Shown: positions 17,607-28,486, counted from the stretch's first letter. The stretch: DNA of 64,000 nt from Bernardetia sp. MNP-M8 (GCF_037126285.1 NZ_CP147012.1:1426001-1490000); one strand, 5' to 3'. The notes: generated by a model not told the origin, from the letters alone. Made by a program: numbers and translations.

Positions 17607-20600
17607 TTACTCTTTTATAAATTTGATTGTTTCTACTTCACGTCCATTATTTACACTCAGAATATACATTCCTCTTGCAAGTTTAGAAATATCAAGAGTG
17701 GTATTTTGCTTACCAAGCGAAGTACGTATCATTTCTGAACCAGTTATGCTATATACTACCAATTCAGAATTAACTCCAAAGTAACCTAACTTAACATTTA
17801 ATAAAGAACTTGCAGGATTTGGATAAGCAACAAAAGCAAAATCTGCACTTGTAGAAACTACATCAGTCTGAGTAGTTACCGAACTAGCTTGTGCTTTGTT
17901 AAAGGTTGCTTTATTAGCAGAGTTAATTACTACTGTATAATCTTCTACTTCACCATAAGAGAATGTTTCACAAGGAGTAGAATTTGCATTATATTTCATT
18001 GATACACGCATACGAGTTGCGCCACCTAATGCAGACGAAGGGACTGTAAACGAACCACTTACTTGTGTACTTGTTGTACGGCTAAGCGTATAAACAGCTT
18101 CTCCTGCATCGTCAAAATCTCCATCTTGGTTATAATCAACCCATACATCGTAGGCTTCACTATATGTTCTACTAGCCCAAGCAGGATTAATTGTAATTGT
18201 ATAGCTACTTCCTTTTGCTAGTGTAGTAGAAAGGTTTGTAAAATCTGCATATCCACCGTTTGCACCAGAGTTGTTATCAATAGAACCTAAGCGTACACGC
18301 TGAATCCACTCATCAGAAACACTATTTCCTTTAGATACACAGTAATTTAATGCTGGAGGTGCAGAAGTTGTAACAAAAACACTTGAAGAGTATTCACTAC
18401 TAACAGCTGAACAGTTTGCACGTACCTGAATTTCATAAGCTGTAGAAGCTGCTGCTCCTGTTACATTAAGAGAAGTAGAAGTACTATTAAAAGAAGACCA
18501 GCTTCCTCCACCAGTGCGTACACGTACATCATAAGAAGCTGCACCACTAACTGCTGACCAAGATGCTGTAAACGAGCTAGATGTAACTGCTGAAGTAGCT
18601 AAACCAGTAGGAAGACCACAAGAAGGTGTTGAGCCTTTAGGAATATTTACAGTATAATCTTCAACTTCGCCATACGTGAAAGTTTCACACGCAGTTTGTG
18701 CACCATTGTATTTCATAGATACTCTCATACGTGTTGTACCAGTAGCTGCATTTGAAGCAATATTCAATGTACCAGATACAGCAGAATTACTTAATGAACC
18801 TGCATCAAAAACTAGTTCGCCAGCATCGTCAAAATCCCCATCTTTATTGAAATCAACCCAAATTTTCCAGTATTCATTATAAGTGCTTCCAGAAAAACCA
18901 GGAGTAAGTGTTAAAGCATTTGCACTTCCTTGTTCTAAGGTTACAGTTGTAGAAGTTCTGTCTGCATAACCACCATCATTTCCACTCGTGTTGCTGAAAG
19001 AACCAATTTGTACTCCTGCAATCCATTCGTAAGAACTATTATTTCCTTTTGAAACACAGTATGTTGGAACTACTACACCACCAGTTGTAGTAAAGGTAGC
19101 ACTTGAAGAATATGCACTTGAAGAAGCAGAACAATTTGTACGAACTTGGAATTCGTAGTTTGTATCTGCTGTAAGTCCTGTTAAATTTCTTGAAGTAGAA
19201 GTATTACCGTTTAAGTTTGTCCAAGTAGTTGTTCCTGCCTGACGAAAACGAACATCATAGTTTGCTGCTCCACTTACTGTATTCCAGCTAAGTGTAGCTG
19301 TTGTATTAGCAATATTTGATGAATTTAGTCCACTAGGAACGGCACAAGTTGTAGGGTTTGTTCCACCTAAATCAACTCCAGATACAATTAATGAATAAGC
19401 TTGTGCGCCTGATTGTAAAGAACCTTTATGCGAAACTGTAATTGTATAAGTTTGTCCAGCTACTGGATTAGCAATATATACTTTTTCTACATTATCTCTA
19501 AAGTTATCGCCTTTTGTAGCTGCACTATTTGGTGATGCTGGATTCAATACCCAAGGAAAACTTGTACTTCCCCCTCCTGTTACACGCACATCTAGGTCGT
19601 TTACAAGCATAACAGCTCCATTATCTACTTGATTACCCGAAACTGGTGTACCTTTAGGGTCTGTCCAACAAACAGTAACTTCTAAAGGAGCAGAACTTGT
19701 TGCAGTTACTTGTAATGTATATGTTCCGTTATTTGCTAATGTTTTTTCATCGATTACCGAACTTGTTCCTTTACTTGTAATAAGGTTTACAGCTTTTTCA
19801 GCATTTAATAATCCCCAACCAAAACGATAATCTGGTCCATCTGCACTACCTGCTTCGTCAGCTGTATGAATAGCCAAACCTCTCAAAGTAGCAGAACGCA
19901 TAAAGTTGCCACTATTTAAGTTTTTGTAATGTTGTTGGATAAGCAATAGTGTTCCTGTTACATTAGGACTTGCCATTGATGTACCTGATTTTGTATTGTA
20001 TGATGTATTTCCAGAACTTGACGTAGAATACACGCTTACACCACAACCTGAAATATCTGGTTTGATACGTCCATCATCTGTTGGCCCCCAAGAGCTAAAA
20101 CTTGACATATTTACACTATTCGCTCCTGTATAATTAGTTACAGCAGAAACGGCTGCCACCACAAGTGCATTTTTTGAAGTAGCAAATCCAGTTACTAAAT
20201 CATATCCACCTTTACTTGTATTATAACTTCCTCTATCATTACCTGCTGCTTTTACAGGGAGATAATAAGGTGCGTTGTAAGTAATTTCATCCCATGTAGC
20301 AGCTTGTTCATCATAATACCCAAATTGATAGGTAGAAAGAAATTGTGCTCCATATCCGTAAGAGTGATTTGAAAGAATTAATCCTTGTGCTGCTTGGCTT
20401 GTTGCTTCTGCCTCATCATTATTCCATTCGTTTGCCCAAAGGGTAGCCTGATGTCCCATACCTTTTGCATTTGTATTTACACCAGCTGCCATCATTGTAC
20501 CTGCTACATGTGTAGCATGGTCATTGTTACCATTGGCAGAGGTAAAAGGTACACCATCTTTTTGAGTAACTCTTCCTCCAAATTCTTGGTGAGTAGCACG

Positions 20601-21005
20601 TATAGGACCACCATCCCATTCTCCCACAATCATTCCCTGTCCGTTCAAATTTAACCCTAAACTTCCTCCTGACCAAACTTTATCAGCACGAGTAGTTTTG
20701 GCAGCATTTAGATTGCTAGAGGTTACATAATATACTGGTTTTCCAAATCTATCTATAAATTGCAATTCGGCTACTCTTCCGTCTTTCAATGTTTGAAATA
20801 CTTTTAATCCTTTCTTTTTAGCAAAAATAATTGCTTGCGCTTTACGCTGCTCATAAAGTTTAGTTTTGGTTGCAGCAATTTCTTTTAATTTGGTAACATT
20901 TGTTTCTGAAAGAATTTTGACTTTTTCCTGTTGATTTTGTCCGTAAGCTGTAAAGCTAAGCCCTACCAGCAAGGTTGCTAAACCTAATTTTTTTCTGAGT
21001 TGCAT
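17607..21005 (-). CDS. Secreted multidomain subtilase with Fn3, GEVED and type IX sorting domains
   Basis: An 1132-residue protein with a signal peptide (1-22). The S8 protease domain spans about 110-410, with the triad D131 (GEWDGG), H163 (HATHVAGT) and S343 (GTSMASP). A proprotein-convertase-like beta domain follows (410-545). Then come two pairs of fibronectin III and GEVED domains; each GEVED ends in the CETFxYGEVEDYTV motif. The last 75 residues are a T9SS type A sorting domain (YPNPASSLLNV, ARGMYILSV, ETIKFIKE). It is inferred to be exported by Sec, carried through the outer membrane by the type IX system and anchored to or released from the surface. Confidence 0.95.
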   Translation of the reverse strand: MQLRKKLGLATLLVGLSFTAYGQNQQEKVKILSETNVTKLKEIAATKTKLYEQRKAQAIIFAKKKGLKVFQTLKDGRVAELQFIDRFGKPVYYVTSSNLNAAKTTRADKVWSGGSLGLNLNGQGMIVGEWDGGPIRATHQEFGGRVTQKDGVPFTSANGNNDHATHVAGTMMAAGVNTNAKGMGHQATLWANEWNNDEAEATSQAAQGLILSNHSYGYGAQFLSTYQFGYYDEQAATWDEITYNAPYYLPVKAAGNDRGSYNTSKGGYDLVTGFATSKNALVVAAVSAVTNYTGANSVNMSSFSSWGPTDDGRIKPDISGCGVSVYSTSSSGNTSYNTKSGTSMASPNVTGTLLLIQQHYKNLNSGNFMRSATLRGLAIHTADEAGSADGPDYRFGWGLLNAEKAVNLITSKGTSSVIDEKTLANNGTYTLQVTATSSAPLEVTVCWTDPKGTPVSGNQVDNGAVMLVNDLDVRVTGGGSTSFPWVLNPASPNSAATKGDNFRDNVEKVYIANPVAGQTYTITVSHKGSLQSGAQAYSLIVSGVDLGGTNPTTCAVPSGLNSSNIANTTATLSWNTVSGAANYDVRFRQAGTTTWTNLNGNTSTSRNLTGLTADTNYEFQVRTNCSASSSAYSSSATFTTTGGVVVPTYCVSKGNNSSYEWIAGVQIGSFSNTSGNDGGYADRTSTTVTLEQGSANALTLTPGFSGSTYNEYWKIWVDFNKDGDFDDAGELVFDAGSLSNSAVSGTLNIASNAATGTTRMRVSMKYNGAQTACETFTYGEVEDYTVNIPKGSTPSCGLPTGLATSAVTSSSFTASWSAVSGAASYDVRVRTGGGSWSSFNSTSTSLNVTGAAASTAYEIQVRANCSAVSSEYSSSVFVTTSAPPALNYCVSKGNSVSDEWIQRVRLGSIDNNSGANGGYADFTNLSTTLAKGSSYTITINPAWASRTYSEAYDVWVDYNQDGDFDDAGEAVYTLSRTTSTQVSGSFTVPSSALGGATRMRVSMKYNANSTPCETFSYGEVEDYTVVINSANKATFNKAQASSVTTQTDVVSTSADFAFVAYPNPASSLLNVKLGYFGVNSELVVYSITGSEMIRTSLGKQNTTLDISKLARGMYILSVNNGREVETIKFIKE

Positions 21006-21700
21006 AATAATAATTTTGTAAAGGGGTAAAAATGCTTAATTAAAGTCTGTTTTAAATTTATGTTAAATGAAACAGTATTTCAATCCAGTCTAACTGGTGT
21101 ATGAAATATTAACTTGCTGCAATTATATACATAAAAAACTTTAAATACAACATTTTTTAAAATTTAATTCTACAAAATCTATTTTTTACAGAATATTACA
21201 CAAACCTCTTTACTTCTATTAAAATTAATATAATTATTTTTTGATTGATTTTTTAAGCATCTTTATAAATTATTGTTTTCTATTAATTGAATGATATTTT
21301 ATTACCTATAAAGCTATTTTTTCAGCCTATTCTTATAATTTTCCGATTTATATCGAAATAAAAATTTGCATAATATTAATATCTCAGATTTAATGAACAC
21401 GATAAAATTTATTATTTAATAAAATTGAATTCTTTAATAGAATACTTAATATTGCTGTAGTAATGCTAAATAAGATGGTAATAATAAAAAAACTACTTTA
21501 ATGTGCTATTTATCAGAATTTATAACTAAATTATGAAAATGATAAATATTAGGATATGTTTAAGAAAATCAATACTTAACTATCTACGTGTCAAAACCTT
21601 TAACCTAAACAAAAAATTGATTTTCAGTAAGTGCCTTGTTTATATATAGCTATAAACTAAAAAAAACTTCTATTTTTTAGTTAGAAAGATAAAAATCCAC

Positions 21701-21743
21701 AAAAAAAGGATACAGAATCATAAAAATTCTATATCCTTTTTTG
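21701..21743 (-). terminator. Terminator of purL
   Basis: Long arms (21701-21718 and 21726-21743) pair with one mismatch around a 7-nt loop; both flanks are A/T runs. It lies about 50 nt past the purL stop and can work in both directions. Confidence 0.8.
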
Positions 21744-21759
21744 TTTTACTTTGTAATTC

Positions 21760-21779
21760 AACAGACTGGGAAGTCTGTT
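21760..21779. repeat. Perfect 8-bp palindromic hairpin beside purL
   Basis: AACAGACT and AGTCTGTT flank a GGGA tetraloop. It lies between the purL stop (21793) and its terminator. It resembles the other short intergenic palindromes of this window in size and position but not in sequence. Confidence 0.55.
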
Positions 21780-21792
21780 ATACAAAATAAAA

Positions 21793-24021
21793 TTAATTCA
21801 AATACTTCGGCAAAGTAGCTTCAAATTCTTCTTTTGCATCATCTACTGAAAGCCAAATATTTCCATCTACTTGACATACTTTTTCAGCAACTACGCTTCC
21901 AAGATTTGAAAAGTCTACATTATTAGTTTTGAGTAGTGTTTCAAACTCTTCTTGTTTTTCTTTAGAAACCGAAACAACAACTCTACTCTGACTTTCTCCA
22001 AACCAAAAAGCATCTTTACGTACTTTATGAGAAGTAGTCTTGACAGAAAAACCTAAGTTTTTACTGGCTGCCATGGCTGATTCTGTAAGTGTTACGAAAA
22101 GTCCACCGTCCGAAACGTCATGAGCAGAAACAATAAGTTTGTTTTTGATAAGTTCTAAAATCGTTTTTTGTAATCTTGATTCTTCTTCCAAATCTAGGAA
22201 AGGCGCAGGAGAGGCTTTGTATTTATGGTACGAATACAAATATTCCGACGAAGAAATATCATTTCTTGATGTTCCTAATTGATAAATAATATCGCCTTCA
22301 TTTTTGAAATCAAGTGTCATTTTGAGATTAATATCTTCCAAAAGCCCCAACATTCCGATTGTTGGAGTAGGAAAAACAGGACCTTCATCAGAAGATTGAT
22401 TATAAAAACTCACATTTCCCCCTGTTACAGGTGTTTTGAAAACTTCACAGGCTGCTTTCATACCTTTTATCGCTCCCACAAAATGCCAATATACTTCTGG
22501 AATATATGGATTTCCAAAATTCAAACAGTTTGTAATCGCAACAGGTTCTCCACCACTACAAACAATATTTCTTGCAGCTTCCGAAACAGCTATCATTGTT
22601 CCTTTTTCTGGATCTGCATTGACATAACGAGAATTACAATCTACCGAAATAACGATATTTTTATTTGTTCCTTTTACATTTACAATGGCTGCATCAGAAG
22701 GTTGATTTGTAGATGTATTTGCCGTTCCAACCATAGAATCGTACTGTTCTGAAATCCAACGACGAGAAGCAATATTTGGATGACCAATTAAAAATTTAGC
22801 AATTTCAGGAAGTTTTTCGTCTTCAGGTTCTTCTATTTCATCAATTTGAAACTGTTGGAATTCACTAAAATAAGCAGGTTCTGTATATTCTCTGTGATAA
22901 ACTGGTGCGCCACCTCCCAAAACCAAATCATCGGCAGGAACATCAGCCACTAATTCATCATTTACATAGAATTCTAGTCGTTTTGAATCTGTAACTACTC
23001 CAATTTGAGCGCAATTCAAATCCCATTTATCAAAAATAGCTTGCAATTCGGCTTCTTTTCCTTTTTTGATAACAATAAGCATACGTTCTTGTGATTCTGA
23101 AAGTAAAATCTCAAAAGGCTGCATATTTTTTTGTCTTGTCGGAACTTTATCTAAATAGATTTTCATTCCGTGTTCTCCTTTTGCGCTCATTTCGGAAGTC
23201 GAACAGGTAATTCCTGCTGCTCCCATATCCTGAATTCCTATCAAATGACCTGTTGCAATGGCTTCTAAAGTTGCTTCTAAAAGTAATTTTTCTTGGAAAG
23301 GGTCACCTACCTGTACGGCTGGAAGATCTTTTATAGAATCATCTGAAATATCTTTTGAGGCAAATGAAGCACCATGAATTCCATCTTTTCCTGTGGCAGA
23401 ACCTACAATATAAACTGGATTTCCTACTCCATACGAAATAGCAGAAGCTATTTTATCTGTTTCTACAATTCCTGCCGAAAAGGCATTTACTAAAGGATTT
23501 ACATTATAACACTCATCAAAATAAACTTCTCCTCCTACTGTCGGAATTCCAAAGGCGTTTCCATAATCTCCAATTCCTTTTACAACACCACGAACAAGCC
23601 ATTGTGTTTTGGGAGAAGTAAGATTACCAAAACGAAGTGAATTGAGTTGAGCGATAGGTCTTGCTCCCATCGTAAAAATATCTCTATTTATTCCTCCTAC
23701 TCCTGTTGCAGCACCTTGATACGGCTCTAAAGCAGAAGGGTGATTATGCGATTCAATTTTGAAACTACACGCCAAACCATCTCCAATATCTACCAAACCA
23801 GCATTTTCTTCTCCTGCTTCTACAAGCATTCTATCTGATTTTTTTGGAAGTGTTTTGAGCCAAACGATAGAGTTTTTGTAAGAACAATGCTCTGACCACA
23901 TCACCGAAAAAATACTTAGTTCGGTAAAATTGGGAGTTCTACCTAAGATTTCTTCAATTTTGGTAAATTCTTCTGCTGTAAGTCCAAGTTTTTGTGCTGT
24001 TTCGGTTGTCGTGATTTCCAT
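21793..24021 (-). CDS. purL: Phosphoribosylformylglycinamidine synthase, small PurL subunit
   Basis: 742 residues, the length of the small (PurL) form that works with separate PurQ and PurS proteins. It makes FGAM from FGAR with glutamine and ATP in purine synthesis. The N-terminal [10 protein letters not shown] and the following [20 protein letters not shown] block are diagnostic. The two repeated AIRS-like halves can be seen (VGDPFQEK and GNPYIPE regions). No other pur gene lies next to it. An imperfect promoter element (minus-strand TACTTTTG, 24081-24088) lies about 60 nt before the ATG. Confidence 0.97.
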   Translation of the reverse strand: MEITTTETAQKLGLTAEEFTKIEEILGRTPNFTELSIFSVMWSEHCSYKNSIVWLKTLPKKSDRMLVEAGEENAGLVDIGDGLACSFKIESHNHPSALEPYQGAATGVGGINRDIFTMGARPIAQLNSLRFGNLTSPKTQWLVRGVVKGIGDYGNAFGIPTVGGEVYFDECYNVNPLVNAFSAGIVETDKIASAISYGVGNPVYIVGSATGKDGIHGASFASKDISDDSIKDLPAVQVGDPFQEKLLLEATLEAIATGHLIGIQDMGAAGITCSTSEMSAKGEHGMKIYLDKVPTRQKNMQPFEILLSESQERMLIVIKKGKEAELQAIFDKWDLNCAQIGVVTDSKRLEFYVNDELVADVPADDLVLGGGAPVYHREYTEPAYFSEFQQFQIDEIEEPEDEKLPEIAKFLIGHPNIASRRWISEQYDSMVGTANTSTNQPSDAAIVNVKGTNKNIVISVDCNSRYVNADPEKGTMIAVSEAARNIVCSGGEPVAITNCLNFGNPYIPEVYWHFVGAIKGMKAACEVFKTPVTGGNVSFYNQSSDEGPVFPTPTIGMLGLLEDINLKMTLDFKNEGDIIYQLGTSRNDISSSEYLYSYHKYKASPAPFLDLEEESRLQKTILELIKNKLIVSAHDVSDGGLFVTLTESAMAASKNLGFSVKTTSHKVRKDAFWFGESQSRVVVSVSKEKQEEFETLLKTNNVDFSNLGSVVAEKVCQVDGNIWLSVDDAKEEFEATLPKYLN

Positions 24022-24395
24022 ATTATTTTTGACAAGTTGTAAAAACGAATGAGTATCAAATTGGTTTATTTATCAATATGCAAAAGTAACAATTTTTAGA
24101 GAGTTTGAATAACCTAATTCTAATCAAATTTGGATTCTGAAGAAGTTATTATAAAAAACAGTATAATTTGAATTAGGTATTCTTTCAGTTATTTTGAATT
24201 TTTCAAAACAAGTTTGTAATACAATGCGTTTTTAAAAGAAGGACGCATAAATATTTTTTTTGTAAAACACTTTCTTTTTATTGTATATTTGATAGAATTA
24301 CCTATAAATGTAATTGAATTTATAATTGACTTTGAAAAAATATTCTAATTAACTACTCAATTTTCAGATACATTTTTTCTTATCTGTTTTAATAA
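24022..24395. other. Divergent control region between purL and the histidine kinase
   Basis: No gene. A minus-strand -7 box (24081-24088) faces purL and a complete plus-strand promoter (24260-24291) faces the kinase. The stretch between them is AT-rich without clear repeats. Confidence 0.55.
24260..24291 (+). promoter_or_regulatory. Promoter of the sensor kinase gene
   Basis: TTG at 24260-24262, a 21-nt spacer and TATATTTG at 24284-24291. The ATG is about 100 nt downstream of the predicted start site. Confidence 0.6.
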
Positions 24396-26237
24396 ATGGC
24401 ACTCAAATCATCTCTTCGTACACGTATAACAACTGGATTACTTTTTTTACTAGGAATTATTATTCTTATTAGTGGAGTGGCTGTCTTTTATTTGACCAAA
24501 TTAGCAGGAGAATCTGATAAGTTACTTGAAGAAAATTATCGTTCTGTTCGTTATGTCCGTATGTTGACAGATAGTTATCAAGAACTACCAGCTATCCAAT
24601 CTAAATATCTTTCAAATTTAGGTGTAGACAAAGACAAATATAGACAATCAAAAAAAGAAGTGCTTCAATATATAGACTCTTTACAACAAAAGTCTAATGA
24701 TAAAACTGCAAGTGCTTATATAGATTCTTTAAATATAAATTTTATAAAGTATGTTTCTCGCTTTGATGAAATATTAGAAGATACGACCATTGAACTTCCT
24801 AACATGAATCTTTACTTTGACGATTTGAGAACTTATATGCTTCCTGTTAGAGAAAATATAAATGAAATAAGACGTATAAATCAAAATCAAATACTTCAAA
24901 GAAATGACTTTATACAAAGAAGTACAGAAGAAGCTCTTCTCTATATGGCTATCATTGGAGGATTTTGTGTTCTGATTACAGTAGGATTTATTTTTTACTT
25001 TCCTGTTTATTTAACAAAACCTTTGAATGAACTTTACTTAGCTTTAGAAGAGATGAGTAATAAAAATTATACAAAGCGTTTGCATGTGGGTTCTACAGAT
25101 GAGTTTGCACGATTAGCTACCTCTTTCAATAAAATGTCTATTAAAATAGCTGAGTTTGAAAACTTAAATTTAGAAAAACTATTAATTGAGAAAAAACGAA
25201 CAGAAACCATTATTGAACATCTTCAAGATGGAATTATTGGTGTAAGCGCACAAAACAAAATTATTTTTATTAATCAAGTCGCTGAAATTTTGCTTGATAT
25301 GTCTTCTGAAGAGGCTGTAGATATTTATATTCCTGATTTACTTGTCAATAATGATGTTCTCTATCATGTAATGGTAGATTTAATGGATATAGAAAAAGGA
25401 CAATTATTTGCCGAAAAAACAATTAAAGTGCCTTCAGCAGACCGAGATTTGTTTTTCTCAAGACAAGTTATGAGTCTTCCAGAAACAGACGAATTATCTG
25501 GTCTCATTATTCTTCTCAAAAACGTTACAAAGTTTACAGAAATGGATGCTGCAAAAACACACTTTATAGCTACCATTTCTCACGAACTCAAAACCCCTTT
25601 AGCTGCCACACGACTTAGCTTAGGATTATTGAGAGATAAAAGATTAGGAGAACTAAATGAAGACCAAGCCGATTTAATTGGTGATATAGAACAAGCTACT
25701 GAACGTTTGTTTGCACTTACTGGAGAAATTCTTCAATTATCTCAAATAGAATCTGGTAAAATAAAAGTAAATCTACAACCTATTGAAGTTAATAACTTAG
25801 TAAATTATGTATTACAGGCTATAAAAGTAGCTGCTGAACAAAAATTCTTAAATGTTGAAGCAGACATTGCTCCAAATCTACCTGTTTTTTTCGCAGATAC
25901 TGATAAAATAAAATGGGTTGTTATCAACTTCTTAACTAATGCCATACAATATGCTCCTCAGAAATCTGAAGTAAAATTAAGCATCTATCCTGATAATAAA
26001 GGAGTTATATTTTCAGTAAATGATAAAGGAAAAGGAATTAGTGAGATGTATCATTTAAAAGTATTTGAAAAATATTTTCAAGTGCCTGACTCTGAAGGTC
26101 AAGTAGATAAAAAAGGTTCTGGTTTGGGACTTGCCATTTGTAGAGAATTTATAGAAGCTCACAAAGGTGAAATTTGGGTAGAAAGCCAAGTAGGTAAAGG
26201 AAGTACGTTTTTCTTTTGGCTGCCCTTAGATACATAA
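24396..26237 (+). CDS. Membrane sensor histidine kinase (HAMP-PAS-HisKA-HATPase), orphan
   Basis: 613 residues. Two membrane segments (about 12-34 and 182-204) flank an extracytoplasmic helical sensor domain. A HAMP linker (about 205-255) and a PAS domain (about 265-375) follow. The phosphoacceptor is H396 in the H box ISHELKTPLAATRLS. The ATP-binding part has N box FLTNAIQYAP, G1 NDKGKGIS and G2 GSGLGLAI. No response regulator gene lies next to it, so its target is unknown. The layout resembles KinA/NtrY-like kinases common in Cytophagales. Confidence 0.93.
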   Translation: MALKSSLRTRITTGLLFLLGIIILISGVAVFYLTKLAGESDKLLEENYRSVRYVRMLTDSYQELPAIQSKYLSNLGVDKDKYRQSKKEVLQYIDSLQQKSNDKTASAYIDSLNINFIKYVSRFDEILEDTTIELPNMNLYFDDLRTYMLPVRENINEIRRINQNQILQRNDFIQRSTEEALLYMAIIGGFCVLITVGFIFYFPVYLTKPLNELYLALEEMSNKNYTKRLHVGSTDEFARLATSFNKMSIKIAEFENLNLEKLLIEKKRTETIIEHLQDGIIGVSAQNKIIFINQVAEILLDMSSEEAVDIYIPDLLVNNDVLYHVMVDLMDIEKGQLFAEKTIKVPSADRDLFFSRQVMSLPETDELSGLIILLKNVTKFTEMDAAKTHFIATISHELKTPLAATRLSLGLLRDKRLGELNEDQADLIGDIEQATERLFALTGEILQLSQIESGKIKVNLQPIEVNNLVNYVLQAIKVAAEQKFLNVEADIAPNLPVFFADTDKIKWVVINFLTNAIQYAPQKSEVKLSIYPDNKGVIFSVNDKGKGISEMYHLKVFEKYFQVPDSEGQVDKKGSGLGLAICREFIEAHKGEIWVESQVGKGSTFFFWLPLDT

Positions 26238-26438
26238 AATAACGTATTTGAAAGCCCTAAAAAACAGCTATTCCAAATAATATAATGTTATTTTGTTTCA
26301 AAACTTCTTTTATTTGGTTAGTATCTAATTAAAGTTTTATATAATTTTGCACTACAATAAAAACGTTTACCTCATTGTATACGTTATTACATTTTAATTT
26401 ATATTGTATCATCAAATTTATAAACTGATATATTAGCT

Positions 26439-26951
26439 ATGGCACTTCATTATAAAATAGATCTAATTGATAAACAGATTTTGGAAATTCTTCAAGAAAA
26501 CGCCAAAATTACAAATGCTCAACTTTCTAAAGACATCAACCTTTCACCTGCGCCTACTTTGGAACGTGTCAAAAAATTAGAAAATGCTGGCTATATCCAA
26601 AGTTATCATGCTCGCCTTGATGCTCAGAAATTGGGTTTAGGAGTAGCTACATTTGTCAGTGTAAAATTAAACAAGCACAATAAATCAAGTAATGAAAGAT
26701 TTGTAAAACAAGTAAGAGAAATTGACGAAATTGTGGAATGTCATTATGTTACAGGCTCTAGTGATTATGTTTTGAAGGTAGTTTCTAAAGACATTGATTC
26801 CTATCAAAGTTTGATAATGAACAAAATTAGTGAAATCCCAGAAGTGGATAATATGCAAACAATGGTTATTTTGAATACTATAAAAGATAGTGATTCGCTT
26901 CCTATACCAGAGGCAACTCCAGCATTAATAAAAAATATTGAGAATAGCTAA
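26439..26951 (+). CDS. Lrp/AsnC-family transcriptional regulator
   Basis: 170 residues. An N-terminal winged HTH (IDKQILEILQENAKITNAQL, then LSPAPTLERVKKLENAGYI) is joined to a C-terminal RAM effector-binding domain (residues about 70-150, with ECHYVTGSSDYVLKV). Lrp/AsnC proteins form octamers and often sense amino acids; the ligand here is unknown. It is monocistronic. A TAATTTTGC -7 box lies at 26342-26350. Confidence 0.93.
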   Translation: MALHYKIDLIDKQILEILQENAKITNAQLSKDINLSPAPTLERVKKLENAGYIQSYHARLDAQKLGLGVATFVSVKLNKHNKSSNERFVKQVREIDEIVECHYVTGSSDYVLKVVSKDIDSYQSLIMNKISEIPEVDNMQTMVILNTIKDSDSLPIPEATPALIKNIENS

Positions 26952-27111
26952 AAAATGTATTCGCATTTTAACTTCTTAATAAGTAAAAAATGACAGAATA
27001 GTAATAAAAACAACTATGTCATGATTAATAAGTATTGGTTTAATAGCTTATTAAATGCTGTATTAATAACTATTTACTAACACTTGCTACCTAATTTTGC
27101 TTTAAATTTTG

Positions 27112-27135
27112 TATTTTTGTTGCGCAACTAGTTGC
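27112..27135 (+). promoter_or_regulatory. Promoter -7 box with overlapping palindromes before the HNH-AP2 gene
   Basis: A TATTTTTG box (27112-27119) runs straight into two overlapping perfect palindromes, GTTGCGCAAC (27119-27128) and GCAACTAGTTGC (27124-27135), lying where transcription should begin. This is the usual position of a repressor operator. The TTG element is not at a good distance. Confidence 0.5.
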
Positions 27136-27224
27136 CTTTGTTTAGTCTGAAAAGCAAAAAAGAATCAAAATTCTATTAAAGATTTGATATTCTGTTATTT
27201 TACTAAAAATATTTCTATTCTGTC

Positions 27225-27779
27225 ATGCATATTGATCTTACCAACTCTGATAAAAAAGTAAAACTTTGTCGACAAGGTTTTTTATACTTACGTAAAAAAG
27301 GAATTCATGAAGGTTGGCGATTACACTCGGCTGGTTATGCTGTGCTTCAACAAATGAAGTTTGGCAAAATTCAGACTCTTTATATGCACAAAATTTTGGC
27401 AGATACATTCATCAAAAAGCAAGATACTGATAAAAGGCTTTTTGTACGTATGTTAGATTCAAATAAACTAAATTGTCAGATAGAGAATTTAGAATGGGCA
27501 ACTATGTCAGAACTTCGTCGCCATCAAACGAATCATACTCCCAATAATTATAGAGGTGTTTCGAAAGATGGTAAAAAATATAGAGCCATTATCTATGATC
27601 AAGGCGAACGGATTTATTTAGGTGTTTTTGATACACCCGAACTTGCAGCCGTCGCCTATAATCAAGAATCTTTAAAACGATTTGGAGTTACTGAAAGTCT
27701 CAATGAACTTCCAAGTCCTTTGGACATGAGTCCTCCTCCTACGAGAAATGAAACTCCAAATGCTAGAGGAAGCAAATAA
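27225..27779 (+). CDS. HNH-like / AP2-domain DNA-binding protein with degenerate nuclease motif
   Basis: 184 residues. Residues 53-92 follow the HNH_3 homing-endonuclease pattern (MHKILADTF ... NKLNCQIENLEWAT). However, the central VNHIDGN-type motif reads VRMLDSN, so the catalytic His is replaced by Met. Residues 108-155 form an AP2 domain (NYRGVSKDGKKYRAIIYD, YLGVFDTPELAAVAYN), a DNA-binding fold shared with plant AP2/ERF factors and homing endonucleases. It is inferred to be a former mobile endonuclease kept as a DNA-binding protein, possibly a regulator. The C-terminus is proline-rich and unstructured. Confidence 0.8.
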   Translation: MHIDLTNSDKKVKLCRQGFLYLRKKGIHEGWRLHSAGYAVLQQMKFGKIQTLYMHKILADTFIKKQDTDKRLFVRMLDSNKLNCQIENLEWATMSELRRHQTNHTPNNYRGVSKDGKKYRAIIYDQGERIYLGVFDTPELAAVAYNQESLKRFGVTESLNELPSPLDMSPPPTRNETPNARGSK

Positions 27780-27811
27780 GATATTGACACTTAGTCTATT
27801 ACTAACTGTTT

Positions 27812-28330
27812 TTAATCTAATAAGACCTTATTTTGATCTAATTTATTTAGAAACCTTACTTTGTAGTTATCTAAGTAGTCTTGATAAAATTTTCCATTTA
27901 TCCATTCTCCATCAAGAGTAGCTTCCCACTGCTCATAAAATTTGATAGCTGGTGTATTCCAATCCAAAACCTGCCAAGTCATCATATTGGTATTTTGACG
28001 TTTGGCTTCCAAAATAGTTGCTTCAAAAAGAAGTTTGCCTATTCCTTCACCTCTATATTGTTCGTTTACTAAAAAATCTTCCAAATACAGACAACGACCT
28101 TTCCAAGTAGAATAACGAATATAAAACAGTGAAAAACCTACAATTGTAGTACCTTGCTCTGCCACAATTGCACCATAAGAAGGATTTTCTCCAAATCCAT
28201 CAATAGCCATTTGCTCAGGTGTTGTAGTAACTTCGTGTTCTGCTCTTTCATAAATAGCTAGTTCGACAATCAAATCAAAAATTTGAGGAACATCTTTTTC
28301 AGTAGCCCTACGTATTGTTGTTTTTTTCAT
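27812..28330 (-). CDS. GNAT-family N-acetyltransferase
   Basis: 172 residues with the GNAT fold: IRRATEKDVPQIFDLI at the start, YLEDFLVNEQYRGEGIGKLL containing the acetyl-CoA-binding (Q/R)xxGxG/A signature, and WQVLDWNTPAIKFYEQ near the end. The arrangement resembles the spermidine/diamine N-acetyltransferase-like branch, but the substrate cannot be named. It converges with the HNH-AP2 gene (32 nt between the stops). Confidence 0.9.
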   Translation of the reverse strand: MKKTTIRRATEKDVPQIFDLIVELAIYERAEHEVTTTPEQMAIDGFGENPSYGAIVAEQGTTIVGFSLFYIRYSTWKGRCLYLEDFLVNEQYRGEGIGKLLFEATILEAKRQNTNMMTWQVLDWNTPAIKFYEQWEATLDGEWINGKFYQDYLDNYKVRFLNKLDQNKVLLD

Positions 28331-28377
28331 AATATAAAATAGGTCAAACTTTGAGTCTGAATAAAAATAATATAAAA

Positions 28378-28411
28378 TTGACGGTTTATCTATTTTAGTA
28401 TGTAAATTTGC
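28378..28411 (+). promoter_or_regulatory. Promoter of the GT2 glycosyltransferase gene
   Basis: TTG at 28378-28380, a 22-nt spacer and TAAATTTGC at 28403-28411. The leader to the ATG at 28487 would be about 70 nt. Confidence 0.6.
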
Positions 28412-28486
28412 CTAGACAAATATCGTCAAACAAAAATATAGGAATTATTTTACTTCTCTTAATCTATTTTCAATCTACCAAGAAAT

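Larger units (their letters stand above)
21006..21792. other. Intergenic region upstream of the subtilase and downstream of purL
   Basis: Nearly 790 bases of very AT-rich sequence without a plausible gene. It contains the purL terminator (21701-21743) and an 8-bp palindromic hairpin (21760-21779). No promoter with both elements correctly spaced was found for the subtilase gene. Confidence 0.5.

Noticed and set aside
22279-22752. 157-residue plus-strand frame inside purL
   Set aside because: It is a shadow of purL, with a composition rich in Cys, His and Ile typical of reverse-frame reading.
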